Shown: positions 1 through 9,284 of the stretch, one piece after another
How the letters are laid out: each line of letters starts with the position of its first letter
Position numbering within the stretch: the first letter of the stretch is position 1
Source: UBA6544 sp038131165
GTDB lineage: Bacteria; Pseudomonadota; Alphaproteobacteria; UBA8366
Reading direction: 5' to 3'
Assembly: GCA_038131165.1 (NCBI GenBank)
Contig: JAYPOZ010000009.1
Location: 9,825 to 73,824 of the forward strand
Length of the DNA: 64,000 nt
Translations under genes and position numbers: made by a program
The notes under the pieces: generated by a model
Told to the model about the DNA's origin: nothing
Databases searched by the model: none
Seen by the model: only the letters and a program-made list of their open reading frames with translations

Positions 1-192
1 CTGTTGGTGCTGGCGCGGCAAATTCTGGAACGCCTGGAGCAGGTCGCTGCTGAGAATTTGCTCGCCGTCGACGATGGCCACAACCACGTCCTTGGCCAGA
101 CGGTCGCGAACGGATTGTGCATCGACACCGCGCGGCGACAATACGATCAGGGTCGAAAATAAAACTACCGCTACAAGAGCGCGAATGAGCAT
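1..192 (-). CDS. SurA/PpiC-type peptidylprolyl isomerase, N-terminal part
   Basis: This is the first 64 codons of an exported folding factor that runs off the left edge of the window. The start is a signal peptide (basic MLIR, hydrophobic core, cleavage near VDAQS). A segment follows with the pattern VVAIVDGEQILSSDLLQAF, which matches the beginning of the N-terminal domain of periplasmic SurA-like foldases. The ATG at 192 has a GAGGA ribosome site just upstream. The parvulin domain itself lies outside the window, so the isomerase call rests on the N-terminal pattern and on the head-to-head position with secA, a common alphaproteobacterial order. An alternative is a SurA_N-only chaperone. Confidence 0.72.
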   Translation of the reverse strand, partial: MLIRALVAVVLFSTLIVLSPRGVDAQSVRDRLAKDVVVAIVDGEQILSSDLLQAFQNLPRQHQQ

Positions 193-266
193 CGGGCATT
201 CCTCGATAGCATCGAAATTGAGGTTTGGGGTCTTATTCGTTTAAAGGACCTCGGCTTCCAATTGCG

Positions 267-295
267 CATAATGCATATGTAATCGCGAGGGACAA
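267..295 (-). promoter_or_regulatory. Candidate promoter for the SurA-like gene
   Basis: On the minus strand a TTGTCC box (290-295) and an ATTATG box (267-272) are separated by 17 bases and lie about 75 bases upstream of the ATG at 192. This fits a sigma-70 layout but both boxes deviate from consensus. The intergenic stretch 193-480 holds no gene and must carry both divergent promoters. Confidence 0.35.
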
Positions 296-389
296 GTGTC
301 GCCCATGATCCGCCGGGGCCGGGCCCTTTACACGAATTGGATGGCGGGATAGGCATATCGTCTCGCACGGGCCGTTCGCATGACTTTCG

Positions 390-418
390 TTGACAGGCGG
401 GTGTCGGAGCATCATATG
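390..418 (+). promoter_or_regulatory. Candidate promoter for secA
   Basis: A perfect TTGACA box at 390-395 is followed after 17 bases by CATATG at 413-418, a weak -10. It lies about 60 bases upstream of the secA start and is the only good -35 on this strand in the gap between the divergent genes. Confidence 0.4.
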
Positions 419-480
419 TCACCGGCACATTTGCGTTTTGGTGCAACCGGCTATTGGAATTTCTGAGGTTCGAGGTCGCG

Positions 481-3210
481 ATGATCGGCGGAGTGTTGAA
501 ACGAGTGTTCGGTTCGGCGAACGACCGGATGCTGAGTCGCCTGCAAGGCCAGGTATCTGCGATCAATGCGCTCGAGCCGGAAATTCAGGCCCTGTCCGAT
601 GCCGATCTGAAAGCCCAAACCGCCAAGTTCCGGTCGCGCCTGGACGCGGGAGAATCCCTCGACGATCTATTGACCGAAGCCTTCGCCACCGTCCGCGAGA
701 CGGCGAAACGCACTTTGGGCCAGCGGCATTTCGACGTCCAATTGTTGGGCGGCATGGTACTCCACCAAGGCAAGATCGCGGAGATGCGGACCGGCGAGGG
801 AAAGACCCTGGTCGCGACTCTGCCGGTCTATCTGAACGCGCTTAGCGGCAAGGGCGTTCATGTCGTGACGGTCAATGATTTCCTGGCCCAACGCGATGCG
901 CGCTGGATGGGACAGATATACGAGTTTCTCGGCCTCAGCGTCGGATGTATCGTCCACGGCCTGGAGGACGAGCAACGGCGCCACGAATATGGCTGCGACG
1001 TCACCTACGGGACCAACAACGAGTTCGGTTTCGACTATCTGCGCGACAATATGAAGTTCTCGCTCGAAGATATGGTGCAACGCGATTTTAATTTCGCGAT
1101 CGTCGACGAAGTCGACTCAATCCTGATCGACGAAGCACGGACTCCGCTGATCATTTCCGGCCCCACCGAAGAGACCACGGAAATGTATTTGCGGGTCGAC
1201 ACGCTGATCCCGAAATTGACGCCCGAAGACTACGAAAAAGACGAGAAGCAACGCAGCGTCACCCTGACGGAACAGGGATCGCAACATATCGAGCAATTGC
1301 TCGAAGAGTCGGGCTTCATGCAGTCGGGCTCGCTCTACGACATCCAGAACATCTCGCTTGTCCATCACGTCAACCAGGCCTTGCGCGCGCACACGCTGTT
1401 CAGCCGCGATACCGACTACATCGTGAAGGACAACAAGGTCATCATCATCGACGAATTCACCGGCCGCATGATGGAAGGCCGGCGGTTCTCGGACGGTCTG
1501 CACCAAGCCCTGGAGGCGAAGGAAGACGTCCAGGTGCAGACGGAGAATCAAACCCTCGCGTCGATCACCTTCCAGAACTACTTCCGGCTCTATCCGAAAT
1601 TGGCCGGCATGACGGGCACGGCCATGACCGAAGCCGCGGAATTCGGCGAGATTTACAATCTTGAAGTGGTCGATATGCCGACCAACAAGGCGATGGTCCG
1701 GAAGGACGAGGACGACGAGATCTACCGCACGAAGGACGAGAAGTATAACGCCATCGCGGATCAGATCGAGGAATGCCACAAGCGCGGCCAGCCGGTTCTC
1801 GTCGGAACCGTGAGCATCGAGAAGTCAGAAGAACTATCGGAACGGCTGAAGAAACGGAAACTCAAGCACGAGGTCCTCAACGCGCGCCACCACGAGCGGG
1901 AAGCCTTCATCATTGCCGACGCAGGTACGCCCAACGCGATCACGATCGCGACCAACATGGCGGGGCGCGGCACCGACATTCAGCTTGGCGGCAATCTCGA
2001 AATGCGGATCTGGCGGGATCTCGAAGGGGTCGAGGACGAAGCAGAGCGCGCCCGCCGGAGCGCGGAGATCGAGGCCGATATCGAAGAGAAGCGCGGGATC
2101 GTCAAACAGTCCGGCGGCCTGTACGTGCTGGGCACGGAACGACACGAATCGCGGCGCATCGACAACCAGCTGCGCGGCCGGGCCGGCCGGCAGGGCGATC
2201 CGGGGGGCTCCAAATTCTTCCTGAGCCTCGACGACGATCTGATGCGGATTTTCGGATCGGAACGCATGGACGGCATGTTGAAGAAGCTCGGCCTCGAGGA
2301 AGGCGAAGCGATTGTCCACTCCTGGATCAACAAGGCCCTGGAGAAGGCGCAGCAGAAGGTCGAGGCGCGCAACTTCGATATCCGCAAGCAGCTCCTCCGC
2401 TTCGACGACGTGATGAACGACCAGCGGAAAGTCATCTACGAGCAGCGCAAGGACCTGATGCGCGCGGAAGAAGTCGCGGACACGATCGTGGACATGCGCC
2501 ACGAAGTGGTGGAAGACCTGGTTGCGCGCTGCGTTCCCTCCGACGCGATGTCGGAGCAATGGGACCTCGCGGGACTTCACGAGGAATGCTTGCGCCTATT
2601 GGCCCTGGACCTGCCGATTTCCGCCTGGGGCCAGGAAGAAGGCATCGCGGACGAGGAAATCCTCGCCCGCATCATCGATGCTTCCGACCGTAAAATGGCC
2701 GAAAAAGCCGCGAATTACGGGCCCGACATCATGCGCCTGGCCGAGAAAAGCCTGTTGCTGCAAATTCTCGACAATTCCTGGAAAGAGCATCTGCTGCAAC
2801 TCGACCACTTGCGCCAAGGCATCGGCCTGCGCGCCTACGCGCAGCGCGACCCCCTGAACGAGTACAAGCGCGAAGCCTTCGAGATGTTCGAGGAGATGCT
2901 TGCCCGGGTGCGCCAAGCGGTGACCGAGGTCTTGAGTCATGTGGAGCTCGCCTTCGATCAATCGGAGGAGGAACTTTTCCGGCGCGAGCAGCAGGAAATG
3001 CAGGAAACCCGGGACGACCCGGCGTTGGCCATGGGCGGCGATCCCGGCACGGAAGAGGCGGCCCGCGCGGCCGCCGTCCCGCGCCAGACGAGACATGCCG
3101 CCGCCGTTCTCGATCCGGAAGACCCGTCCACTTGGGGCAAGGTGTCGCGGAACGCGGCGTGCCCTTGCGGTTCCGGCAAGAAGTTCAAGCACTGTCACGG
3201 CGCGGCATAA
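481..3210 (+). CDS. secA: Protein translocase ATPase SecA
   Basis: SecA is the cytoplasmic motor that pushes unfolded preproteins through SecYEG. The 909-residue product shows the whole architecture: DEAD-type motor with Walker A MRTGEGKT (about residues 102-109), VDEVDSILIDEA Walker B, PPXD, NBD2 with the GRAGRQGDPG helicase motif, helical scaffold, and a C-terminal zinc tail with Cys894, Cys896, Cys905 and His906 that binds SecB and lipid. I chose the ATG at 481 (MIGGVLKRVFGSANDR) rather than a TTG 27 bases earlier because the conserved N-terminus begins there and a GAGG site precedes it. Length and motifs are normal for alphaproteobacteria. It stands alone, divergent from a SurA-like gene, so export motor and periplasmic folding factor are neighbours. 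Confidence 0.97.
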   Translation: MIGGVLKRVFGSANDRMLSRLQGQVSAINALEPEIQALSDADLKAQTAKFRSRLDAGESLDDLLTEAFATVRETAKRTLGQRHFDVQLLGGMVLHQGKIAEMRTGEGKTLVATLPVYLNALSGKGVHVVTVNDFLAQRDARWMGQIYEFLGLSVGCIVHGLEDEQRRHEYGCDVTYGTNNEFGFDYLRDNMKFSLEDMVQRDFNFAIVDEVDSILIDEARTPLIISGPTEETTEMYLRVDTLIPKLTPEDYEKDEKQRSVTLTEQGSQHIEQLLEESGFMQSGSLYDIQNISLVHHVNQALRAHTLFSRDTDYIVKDNKVIIIDEFTGRMMEGRRFSDGLHQALEAKEDVQVQTENQTLASITFQNYFRLYPKLAGMTGTAMTEAAEFGEIYNLEVVDMPTNKAMVRKDEDDEIYRTKDEKYNAIADQIEECHKRGQPVLVGTVSIEKSEELSERLKKRKLKHEVLNARHHEREAFIIADAGTPNAITIATNMAGRGTDIQLGGNLEMRIWRDLEGVEDEAERARRSAEIEADIEEKRGIVKQSGGLYVLGTERHESRRIDNQLRGRAGRQGDPGGSKFFLSLDDDLMRIFGSERMDGMLKKLGLEEGEAIVHSWINKALEKAQQKVEARNFDIRKQLLRFDDVMNDQRKVIYEQRKDLMRAEEVADTIVDMRHEVVEDLVARCVPSDAMSEQWDLAGLHEECLRLLALDLPISAWGQEEGIADEEILARIIDASDRKMAEKAANYGPDIMRLAEKSLLLQILDNSWKEHLLQLDHLRQGIGLRAYAQRDPLNEYKREAFEMFEEMLARVRQAVTEVLSHVELAFDQSEEELFRREQQEMQETRDDPALAMGGDPGTEEAARAAAVPRQTRHAAAVLDPEDPSTWGKVSRNAACPCGSGKKFKHCHGAA

Positions 3211-3307
3211 GCGCCGGGACCGCTCCCTTGCCCTCGTGGCCGAGATTTTTCTTGGCTTCGCCGCTTAATCCCGCGCATGCTGTAGGCCGATGCTTGAGGG
3301 AATGGCG

Positions 3308-4081
3308 ATGTATGGACGCCGGCAACTGCTGGCGGGGGCGGCCGCAAGCCTTGCGGGCATCCCGCTGGCGACGATTTTGGGGGATGCCGCTCTCGCGCGA
3401 GCAGCCGCTTCCCTATTGGAACGGCAGACGCTCACATTGACCAGCGGACGCACGGTGGATGCCTATCTCGGCCTGCCCCGCGTAACCCCGGCCCCGGCGA
3501 TCCTGCTGGTCCACGAATGGTGGGGCCTCAACGATCAGATCAAGGCGGTCGCGCGGGAACTCACGAACGAGGGTTTCGTTGCCCTGGCCGTCGATCTGAT
3601 GGGCGGCAAGACGGCGACGCACAGAAACGACGCGAAGCGGCTGATGGGACGGGTCGGGCGCGCCGAGACGCTGGAGCTCAGCCGCGCATGGCTGCGCTGG
3701 CTCAAGGCGCATCCGGCGGTCAACGGAAAGCTGGCCACCATCGGCTGGTGCTTCGGTGGCGGCTGGGCCCTGAGCGCCGCCACGGTCGAGCCCGTGGACG
3801 CGACCGTCGTGTATTACGGGCGCGTCAATCACCCGACCAGCGAGCTGCGCCGTCTGAAGGGGCCCGTCATGGGGCATTTCGCGACGCACGACATCTGGAT
3901 CAATCGCGATATGGTCACGCTCTTCGAGTTGGGCATGTTGAAGGCGGGCAAGCGCTCGATCAGCCATTGGTACGAGGCCGGACATGCCTTCGCGAACCCG
4001 ACGGACAGCCGCTTCGACAACAAGCACGCCGCGCTGGCGTGGCAGCGCAGCCTGGATTTCATGCGCCGGGAATTTTCCTGA
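3308..4081 (+). CDS. Exported dienelactone hydrolase family protein
   Basis: This is an alpha/beta hydrolase of the dienelactone hydrolase family, 257 residues. It shows the GWCFGG nucleophile elbow with Cys148, HDIWIN (Asp195) and EAGHAF (His226), a complete Cys-Asp-His triad, plus the HEWWG motif with Glu70. The N-terminus carries GRRQLLAG followed by a hydrophobic stretch, which looks like a twin-arginine signal, so the enzyme probably works outside the cytoplasm. The start at 3308 is chosen because GAGGG at 3296-3300 sits at the right distance; ATGs at 3290 and 3302 are less well placed. It ends 8 bases before the stop of the convergent next gene. The substrate cannot be told; family members open lactones in chlorocatechol pathways, but many are general esterases. 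Confidence 0.8.
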   Translation: MYGRRQLLAGAAASLAGIPLATILGDAALARAAASLLERQTLTLTSGRTVDAYLGLPRVTPAPAILLVHEWWGLNDQIKAVARELTNEGFVALAVDLMGGKTATHRNDAKRLMGRVGRAETLELSRAWLRWLKAHPAVNGKLATIGWCFGGGWALSAATVEPVDATVVYYGRVNHPTSELRRLKGPVMGHFATHDIWINRDMVTLFELGMLKAGKRSISHWYEAGHAFANPTDSRFDNKHAALAWQRSLDFMRREFS

Positions 4082-4089
4082 GCACGACG

Positions 4090-4881
4090 TCAGCGGCGCA
4101 GCCTGTCGCGGCGCTCGATGTCGATGGCTTTCTGGGCGGCGCCGGTCCTGCGTAAGTCTTCGATGTATTTGAGATAGGCGTCGAGAATGCCCGGCACATC
4201 CGGATTGAGACGCTCCCACAGCGCCATTTTCCCGCGGTCGTGGCGCTGCAGGTGGGCCCGGAACGACTTGCACCAGTGATCTTCCAGCGCCTGGCGGAAC
4301 TTGATCATCTCGCCGCTCCTCTTGTCGAGCGCGAGGTCCTGATAGACACGTTCCTCGTACAGATAGGCCTCGCACTCGAGGTCGATGGTCCGCACATGCT
4401 CGAGCCGGCCGCGGTAGTGCTGCATCCCGTGCCCCACCAGCTCGTGGGCGAGCACCGCCGCAAGCTCCTCCGCCGGCCACTTGGCGCCGTAGCGGCCGAC
4501 CACGGTGACGAACTGTTTCGCGGGGCCGTGCCGTTGGTAGAAATCGGGAAAGAAGGCGGCGATGGTCAGGCCCGACAGCTGGCTCTTGGGGAAATGCGGA
4601 TCGTATACGACGACGACCTCGCCCGCGCGCCGCAAGGTCTCGATCGCCCGGGCGCTGAACGGAGAGCGCTCGTACAGGATATCGAGGGCCCGCTTGAGAT
4701 GCGCCAGGGCGTGCCGGGGCGCTACGATATCGATGTCGAATGCCGCATTTGGGCGCAACGCGATGCCGCCGAGCGTCAGGCCGCGGTGCGTTTCCCGAAC
4801 GGCGAACGGGCTCTCCGCCGACGCGGCGGACACCGCATGTGCGGGGAAGGCCAGCGCGAACAATAATAAGATACGAACCAC
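4090..4881 (-). CDS. Exported protein with HExxGH zinc-protease-like motif, unknown family
   Basis: The 263-residue protein begins with a clear signal peptide (hydrophobic run to about residue 19, AHAVSA cleavage region). Around residue 150 it carries AHELVGHGMQH, an HExxGH motif typical of zinc metallopeptidases, followed about 20 residues later by LECEAYLYEE, which could supply the third ligand. The middle has several beta-type stretches (EVVVVYDP) and the C-terminus is rich in Arg and Lys. I do not recognise a named family. It lies downstream of cobT on the same strand with a 114-base gap, so co-transcription is possible but not shown. Proteolytic activity is inferred from the motif only. 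Confidence 0.65.
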   Translation of the reverse strand: MVRILLLFALAFPAHAVSAASAESPFAVRETHRGLTLGGIALRPNAAFDIDIVAPRHALAHLKRALDILYERSPFSARAIETLRRAGEVVVVYDPHFPKSQLSGLTIAAFFPDFYQRHGPAKQFVTVVGRYGAKWPAEELAAVLAHELVGHGMQHYRGRLEHVRTIDLECEAYLYEERVYQDLALDKRSGEMIKFRQALEDHWCKSFRAHLQRHDRGKMALWERLNPDVPGILDAYLKYIEDLRRTGAAQKAIDIERRDRLRR

Positions 4882-4995
4882 GGCGCCTGCCCAAAAACCG
4901 AAAGTTGCGTCGATTCTAGCCTATGCCTGACGCCGTTCCAGCCGGAAACCGTCGAACGCAACGGGGCGCAAGACCGGCCGATGCGCGCCGGAAGA

Positions 4996-6885
4996 TCAAC
5001 CGGCGCGGCGGCTCGACCGCGTGCCGGGCTCGCGCTTGCGGCGACGGCTCATGACCACCGACTCTTCCTCGAAGAGGTCGCTGAGCTGATCCATCATCGT
5101 GCCGCCCAGTTGATCGACATCGACGATCGTCACGGCACGGCGGTAATACCGGGTGACGTCGTGCCCGATGCCGATGGCGACGAGTTCGACCGGAGAGCGG
5201 GTTTCGATATAATCAATGACGTCGCGCAGATGCCGTTCCAGGTAATTGCCCGGATTGACCGACAGCGTCGAATCGTCGACCGGCGCCCCGTCCGATATCA
5301 CCATCAGAATACGCCGCTCCTCCGGGCGCCCGATCAGCCGGTTGTGAGCCCATAGCAGGGCCTCGCCGTCGATGTTCTCCTTCAGCAGCCCCTCGCGCAG
5401 CATCAGTCCCAGATTCTTGCGCGCGCGGCGCCACGGCGCATCCGCCGCCTTGTAGACGATGTGCCGAAGGTCGTTCAGGCGGCCGGGGTTCGTCGCCTTG
5501 CCGTCGGCGATCCAGCGTTCCCGCGACTGCCCGCCCTTCCAGGCACGCGTGGTGAAGCCCAGGATCTCCACCTTGACCGCACAACGTTCCAGCGTCCGCG
5601 CAAGAATGTCGGCGCTCATCGCCGCGATGCTGATCGGCCGGCCCCGCATCGAGCCGGAATTGTCGATCAGCAGCGTGACCACCGTGTCGCGGAATTCCAT
5701 GTCCTTCTCTTCCTTGAAGGACAGCGCATGCAGCGGATTGATGACGACCCGGTCGAGGCGGCTGGTATCCAGCAAGCCTTCTTCGAGATTGAATTCCCAA
5801 GCCCGGGTCTGCTGCGCCATCAGGCGGCGCTGCAGGCGGTTCGCCAATTTCCCGATCAAACCCTGAAGGTTCATCAGTTGCTGGTCGAGCAATTGCCGCA
5901 GGCGCGACAGCTCTTCCAGATCGCACAGCGACTCCGCCGGCACGATCTCGTCGAATTGTTCGGTGTAAGCCTTGTAGAAGGGTTCTTTCGGCAGGTTCGA
6001 GAGATCGTTCTCCGGCCGCCATGGCGTCCCCGGATCGCCGGGCTCCTCGCTGCCGGTCATCGGCATCGTCTCGCCCATCTGATCGTCGGGCACGGAATCG
6101 CCCATCTCGTCTTCGCCGGCTTCGCCCATCATCGCTTCCGACATGGCTTCGCCCTCGCCGGAGAGCTCGCCGCCTTCCTCGTCGGAATCCGGCTGCGAAT
6201 CGGCGTTATCCCCTTCATCGTCGCTGCCGTCCATCTCGTCGGCGTTCGAATCCGCACCGAGATCGATATCCAAATCGGAGAGCAGGTCGCGCACGGCCTC
6301 GCCGTAGGACTGCTGGTCGTTGATCCGCGACTGCAGCTTGTCGAGCGCCGGGCCGATTTTCTTATCCAGAATCGGCTTCCACTGATCGTAGATGGCCTGG
6401 CCGGACGGCGGCGGCGGCGCGCCGGTGAGATGCTCGCGCGCCAGCAGGCGCACGGCTTCCGGCAATGTCGCCTCGGTACGTTCCTTGACCCGGTGCAGAC
6501 CCTGCTGGCGGTAGCGGGTCTCCATCGCCGTGGCGAGATTTTCCGCAAGGCCCACCATGCGCCGCGCACCGATGGCCTCGACGCGGGCCTGCTCGAGCGC
6601 CTCGAACATTACCGGCGCCACATCCCCCGACGGCATGTTCCGGGCATGGGTCGCGGCATCGTGATAGCGCAGACGCAACGCGATGCCGTCGGCCTCGCCC
6701 CTGACTTGCGCGACTTCGTCCGGCGGCAGGTCGCGGCTCGGAAACGGAACCCGGGCGCGCGTGCCCGTGATGCCCGCGGGTTCGTTCGAGAAGGTGACGT
6801 CGATGTCGTCACGCTCGGCGATCGAGCGCAACGTCGCCGACGTCGCCTGCTTGAATTGTTCGACGGGCGACAGGTCGTCGGCCAC
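4996..6885 (-). CDS. cobT: Cobaltochelatase subunit CobT
   Basis: CobT is the VWA-domain partner of the AAA+ protein CobS. Together they form the chaperone-like complex that drives the CobN subunit to insert cobalt into hydrogenobyrinic acid diamide in aerobic B12 synthesis. The 629-residue product has the conserved N-terminal region, a strongly acidic linker (about residues 207-282, rich in Asp and Glu), and a C-terminal von Willebrand A domain with a MIDAS motif DNSGSM (residues 408-413) and further metal ligands. It follows cobS with a 10-base gap, so the two form an operon. cobN is not in this window. Paralogous MoxR/VWA pairs exist, but length and sequence fit CobT well. Confidence 0.93.
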   Translation of the reverse strand: MADDLSPVEQFKQATSATLRSIAERDDIDVTFSNEPAGITGTRARVPFPSRDLPPDEVAQVRGEADGIALRLRYHDAATHARNMPSGDVAPVMFEALEQARVEAIGARRMVGLAENLATAMETRYRQQGLHRVKERTEATLPEAVRLLAREHLTGAPPPPSGQAIYDQWKPILDKKIGPALDKLQSRINDQQSYGEAVRDLLSDLDIDLGADSNADEMDGSDDEGDNADSQPDSDEEGGELSGEGEAMSEAMMGEAGEDEMGDSVPDDQMGETMPMTGSEEPGDPGTPWRPENDLSNLPKEPFYKAYTEQFDEIVPAESLCDLEELSRLRQLLDQQLMNLQGLIGKLANRLQRRLMAQQTRAWEFNLEEGLLDTSRLDRVVINPLHALSFKEEKDMEFRDTVVTLLIDNSGSMRGRPISIAAMSADILARTLERCAVKVEILGFTTRAWKGGQSRERWIADGKATNPGRLNDLRHIVYKAADAPWRRARKNLGLMLREGLLKENIDGEALLWAHNRLIGRPEERRILMVISDGAPVDDSTLSVNPGNYLERHLRDVIDYIETRSPVELVAIGIGHDVTRYYRRAVTIVDVDQLGGTMMDQLSDLFEEESVVMSRRRKREPGTRSSRRAG

Positions 6886-6895
6886 GGCCTGCTCC

Positions 6896-7897
6896 TCAGG
6901 TCAGTTGTACCTGGACACCGCTTTCCGGCAATTCGGTACCGAAACAGCGTTGATAATACTCGGCGACAATCGGCCGCTCGGTCTCGTCGCACTTGTTCAG
7001 GAAGGTGCAACGGAACGCAAAAGCGACATCATCGAAGATTCCCGCGTTTTCGGCCCAGGTGAGGACGGTTCGCGGCGACATAACGGTCGAGATATCGCCA
7101 TTGATAAAGCCCGACCGGGACAGGTCCGCACAGGCCACCATCGCCTCGATGGTCTTGCGCCCATCGTCGGTGTTCCAATTCGGCACCTTGGCGAGGATGA
7201 TTTCGGTCTCGTCGTCATGGGGCAGGTAATTCAGGCTCGTGACGATGTTCCAACGGTCCATCTGGCCTTGGTTGATCTGCTGTGTGCCGTGGTAGAGGCC
7301 TGTGGTATCGCCGAGGCCGATGGTATTGGCCGTCGCGAACAGGCGGAAGAACTTGTGCGACCGGATGACCTTGCTTTGATCCAGCAACGTCATCTTGCCT
7401 TCGACTTCCAGAATACGCTGGATGACGAACATCACGTCCGGGCGACCGGCGTCATATTCATCGAAGCAGAGCGCGCACGGCTGCTGCAGCGCCCAGGGCA
7501 GGATGCCTTCGCGGAATTCCGTGATCTGCTTGCCGTCCTTGAGGACGATCGCATCCTTGCCGATCAGGTCGATCCGGCTGATATGGCTGTCCAGATTGAC
7601 CCGAACGCACGGCCAATTAAGGCGAGCGGCCACCTGCTCCACATGGGTCGACTTGCCCGTGCCGTGATAGCCTTGAATCAGGACGCGGCGGTTATAGGCA
7701 AAGCCCGCGAGAATCGCCATCGTCGTGTCATGGTCGAAGATATAGGCGTCGTCGATATCGGGTACATATTCCGACCCTACCGAGAAAGCCGGGACCTTCA
7801 AATCCGAGTCGAGTCCGAAGACGTCCCGGACAGAGACTTCAGTATCCGGCGCGTCCAGTGGATGCGCCCTCACGCGCCCTTCGATTTCAGTGCTCAT
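6896..7897 (-). CDS. cobS: Cobaltochelatase subunit CobS (AAA+ ATPase)
   Basis: CobS is the ATPase of the CobNST cobalt chelatase. The 333-residue protein has Walker A GYHGTGKS (residues 76-83), Walker B CALCFDEYDAG with Asp146/Glu147, and the MoxR-like sensor region LFATANTIGLGD. The family N-terminus with VPDIDDAYIFD is intact. The ATG at 7897 gives the normal length. cobT follows after 10 bases, and together they supply adenosylcobalamin for methylmalonyl-CoA mutase further along this window. A J-domain gene lies immediately upstream on the same strand. Confidence 0.95.
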   Translation of the reverse strand: MSTEIEGRVRAHPLDAPDTEVSVRDVFGLDSDLKVPAFSVGSEYVPDIDDAYIFDHDTTMAILAGFAYNRRVLIQGYHGTGKSTHVEQVAARLNWPCVRVNLDSHISRIDLIGKDAIVLKDGKQITEFREGILPWALQQPCALCFDEYDAGRPDVMFVIQRILEVEGKMTLLDQSKVIRSHKFFRLFATANTIGLGDTTGLYHGTQQINQGQMDRWNIVTSLNYLPHDDETEIILAKVPNWNTDDGRKTIEAMVACADLSRSGFINGDISTVMSPRTVLTWAENAGIFDDVAFAFRCTFLNKCDETERPIVAEYYQRCFGTELPESGVQVQLT

Positions 7898-7933
7898 AAA
7901 TTCGTTCCGATTTCCGATGATGTCCGCGCAATA

Positions 7934-8518
7934 CTACACGGTGACGCATTTCCGCAGGGTTGCATACGCGTCGTTGATATCCTTCAGCCTCTCTTCGGCC
8001 ACCTTATCTCCACCATTCCGATCAGGGTGATGGGTTTTGACGAGTTCCTTATATCTAGTCTTTAATTCGCTCAACGATGCCCTAGGGTCAAGTCCCAGAA
8101 TTCTATAAGCGCGCCCTTCCGGCGTATCCGGCGGCGGCCGATGACTCTCCGACGCTTCGGCGCCGCCGTATCTTTCGCCTCGAAACGGGCCGAATTCATC
8201 GCGAAAATCGCCATCCCGCATGAATCGCCATTTCCGATCGCTTTCGGCGCTCCCCATCGGCCAGGTCGGGCGCCGCCATACCGTGTCTTCGCGAATTTCG
8301 CTTTCAATCTCATTCGCGTTCATGCCCGCGCAAAAATTCCAGGACTTGTTGTATTCGCGCACATGGTCGAGGCAGAACCAAAAATACTCATCGAGCCGCT
8401 CGCGCGATTTCGGCGCCCGATAGTCGGCCGCGTCCCCGCAATCCGGATGATCGCATTCCCGAAGCGCTCTGGCGCCGAAACTAACCGTCGGCTTGAATTT
8501 GTCGGTACCTCTCCTCAT
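7934..8518 (-). CDS. J-domain co-chaperone with N-terminal Cys/His region
   Basis: The C-terminus (about residues 137-190 of 194) is a J domain with the HPD tripeptide (HHPDRNGG) that stimulates DnaK. There is no Gly/Phe or zinc-finger DnaJ core. The N-terminal half has ECDHPDC and FWFCLDHVREYN, which look like a small metal-binding module; such proteins are common in alphaproteobacteria next to cobS. I start at the ATG at 8518 (MRRGTDKFKP) since conserved sequence begins there; a TTG 36 bases upstream is possible. It may be transcribed with cobS-cobT, 36 bases away. A specific client is unknown. Confidence 0.85.
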   Translation of the reverse strand: MRRGTDKFKPTVSFGARALRECDHPDCGDAADYRAPKSRERLDEYFWFCLDHVREYNKSWNFCAGMNANEIESEIREDTVWRRPTWPMGSAESDRKWRFMRDGDFRDEFGPFRGERYGGAEASESHRPPPDTPEGRAYRILGLDPRASLSELKTRYKELVKTHHPDRNGGDKVAEERLKDINDAYATLRKCVTV

Positions 8519-8616
8519 ACCGAGAAATATGACCCGCACCTCAGCGGGAGGCAAGCGACCGTGCGTCCTATTTCTCTCCGGTTTTCACATCCATGGCGGA
8601 TCGAAGATCGGGACGC

Positions 8617-9183
8617 TTACTCGCGCTCCTGGTGGAATTCCGGCCAATAGGCCTTCACGATATCGCCGTCGGCTGCCAGCGCATGGCACGAATCGATGAA
8701 GAAGGGCCGCTTGCCGACCTTCGCCGGTTTCGTGCGGTGCTCCTTGTCTTCCCGGAACCGGGAGCCCGACATGGTCTGAAAACAGGCCGTCGCGATCGGC
8801 CGCAGAAGCTCGAACAGATGCGTACAACCGCGCCGGCCGCCCATCAGTTTGTGGGCTCTGCGGGTCCACCCCGGGCCGATCTTCAACCCCTTCAACTCGT
8901 CGACCGTAAAGGCCGCTTCGCCGCAAATGGGATAGGGCGTGTGATCCATGCACCCGACTGCCTCGTGAATGACCAGATCGTCGTCGACGGTCAGCCGGAT
9001 AGACATATCGTGGACCGGGTGCCCGGCCTCGACATCGCCTCGGGCATGGCTGAAAAATCCATAGGTCTTCACATCGACCAACGTACCCTCGATATCCCAA
9101 AGTCCGTCTTCGCGGCGGTAACCGCGGCATTCGATTCGGCGCGTATGCAAGTGCTCGCGGGGAGCAGCCGGTGGCAGGGGCAT
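8617..9183 (-). CDS. DUF2889 domain protein
   Basis: A 188-residue protein whose sequence fits the DUF2889 family: an opening LHTRRIECRGYRRED, the DIEGTLVDVKTY segment, and an RRGCTHLFELLRPIATACFQT block containing conserved Cys and His. Members of this family are found near aromatic or fatty-acid catabolism genes, but no function is established. It stands alone, about 100 bases from its neighbours, on the same strand as the J-domain gene. No signal peptide or membrane segment is visible, so a cytoplasmic location is likely. Confidence 0.8.
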   Translation of the reverse strand: MPLPPAAPREHLHTRRIECRGYRREDGLWDIEGTLVDVKTYGFFSHARGDVEAGHPVHDMSIRLTVDDDLVIHEAVGCMDHTPYPICGEAAFTVDELKGLKIGPGWTRRAHKLMGGRRGCTHLFELLRPIATACFQTMSGSRFREDKEHRTKPAKVGKRPFFIDSCHALAADGDIVKAYWPEFHQERE

Positions 9184-9284
9184 GGGAACCTCGTATCTGG
9201 TGGGGCGCAGCGCACGCGTGAAAAGCAGGGGCTGAAATAGAGAACCGGGACAGCAAGGTCAATCGGATGGCGGGGCCGAACGTC

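Noticed and set aside
5461..7062. Long open frame on the plus strand opposite cobT and cobS
   Set aside because: It is antisense to two clearly conserved genes, lacks a recognisable protein family and has His/Arg-rich composition typical of reverse frames in GC-rich DNA.
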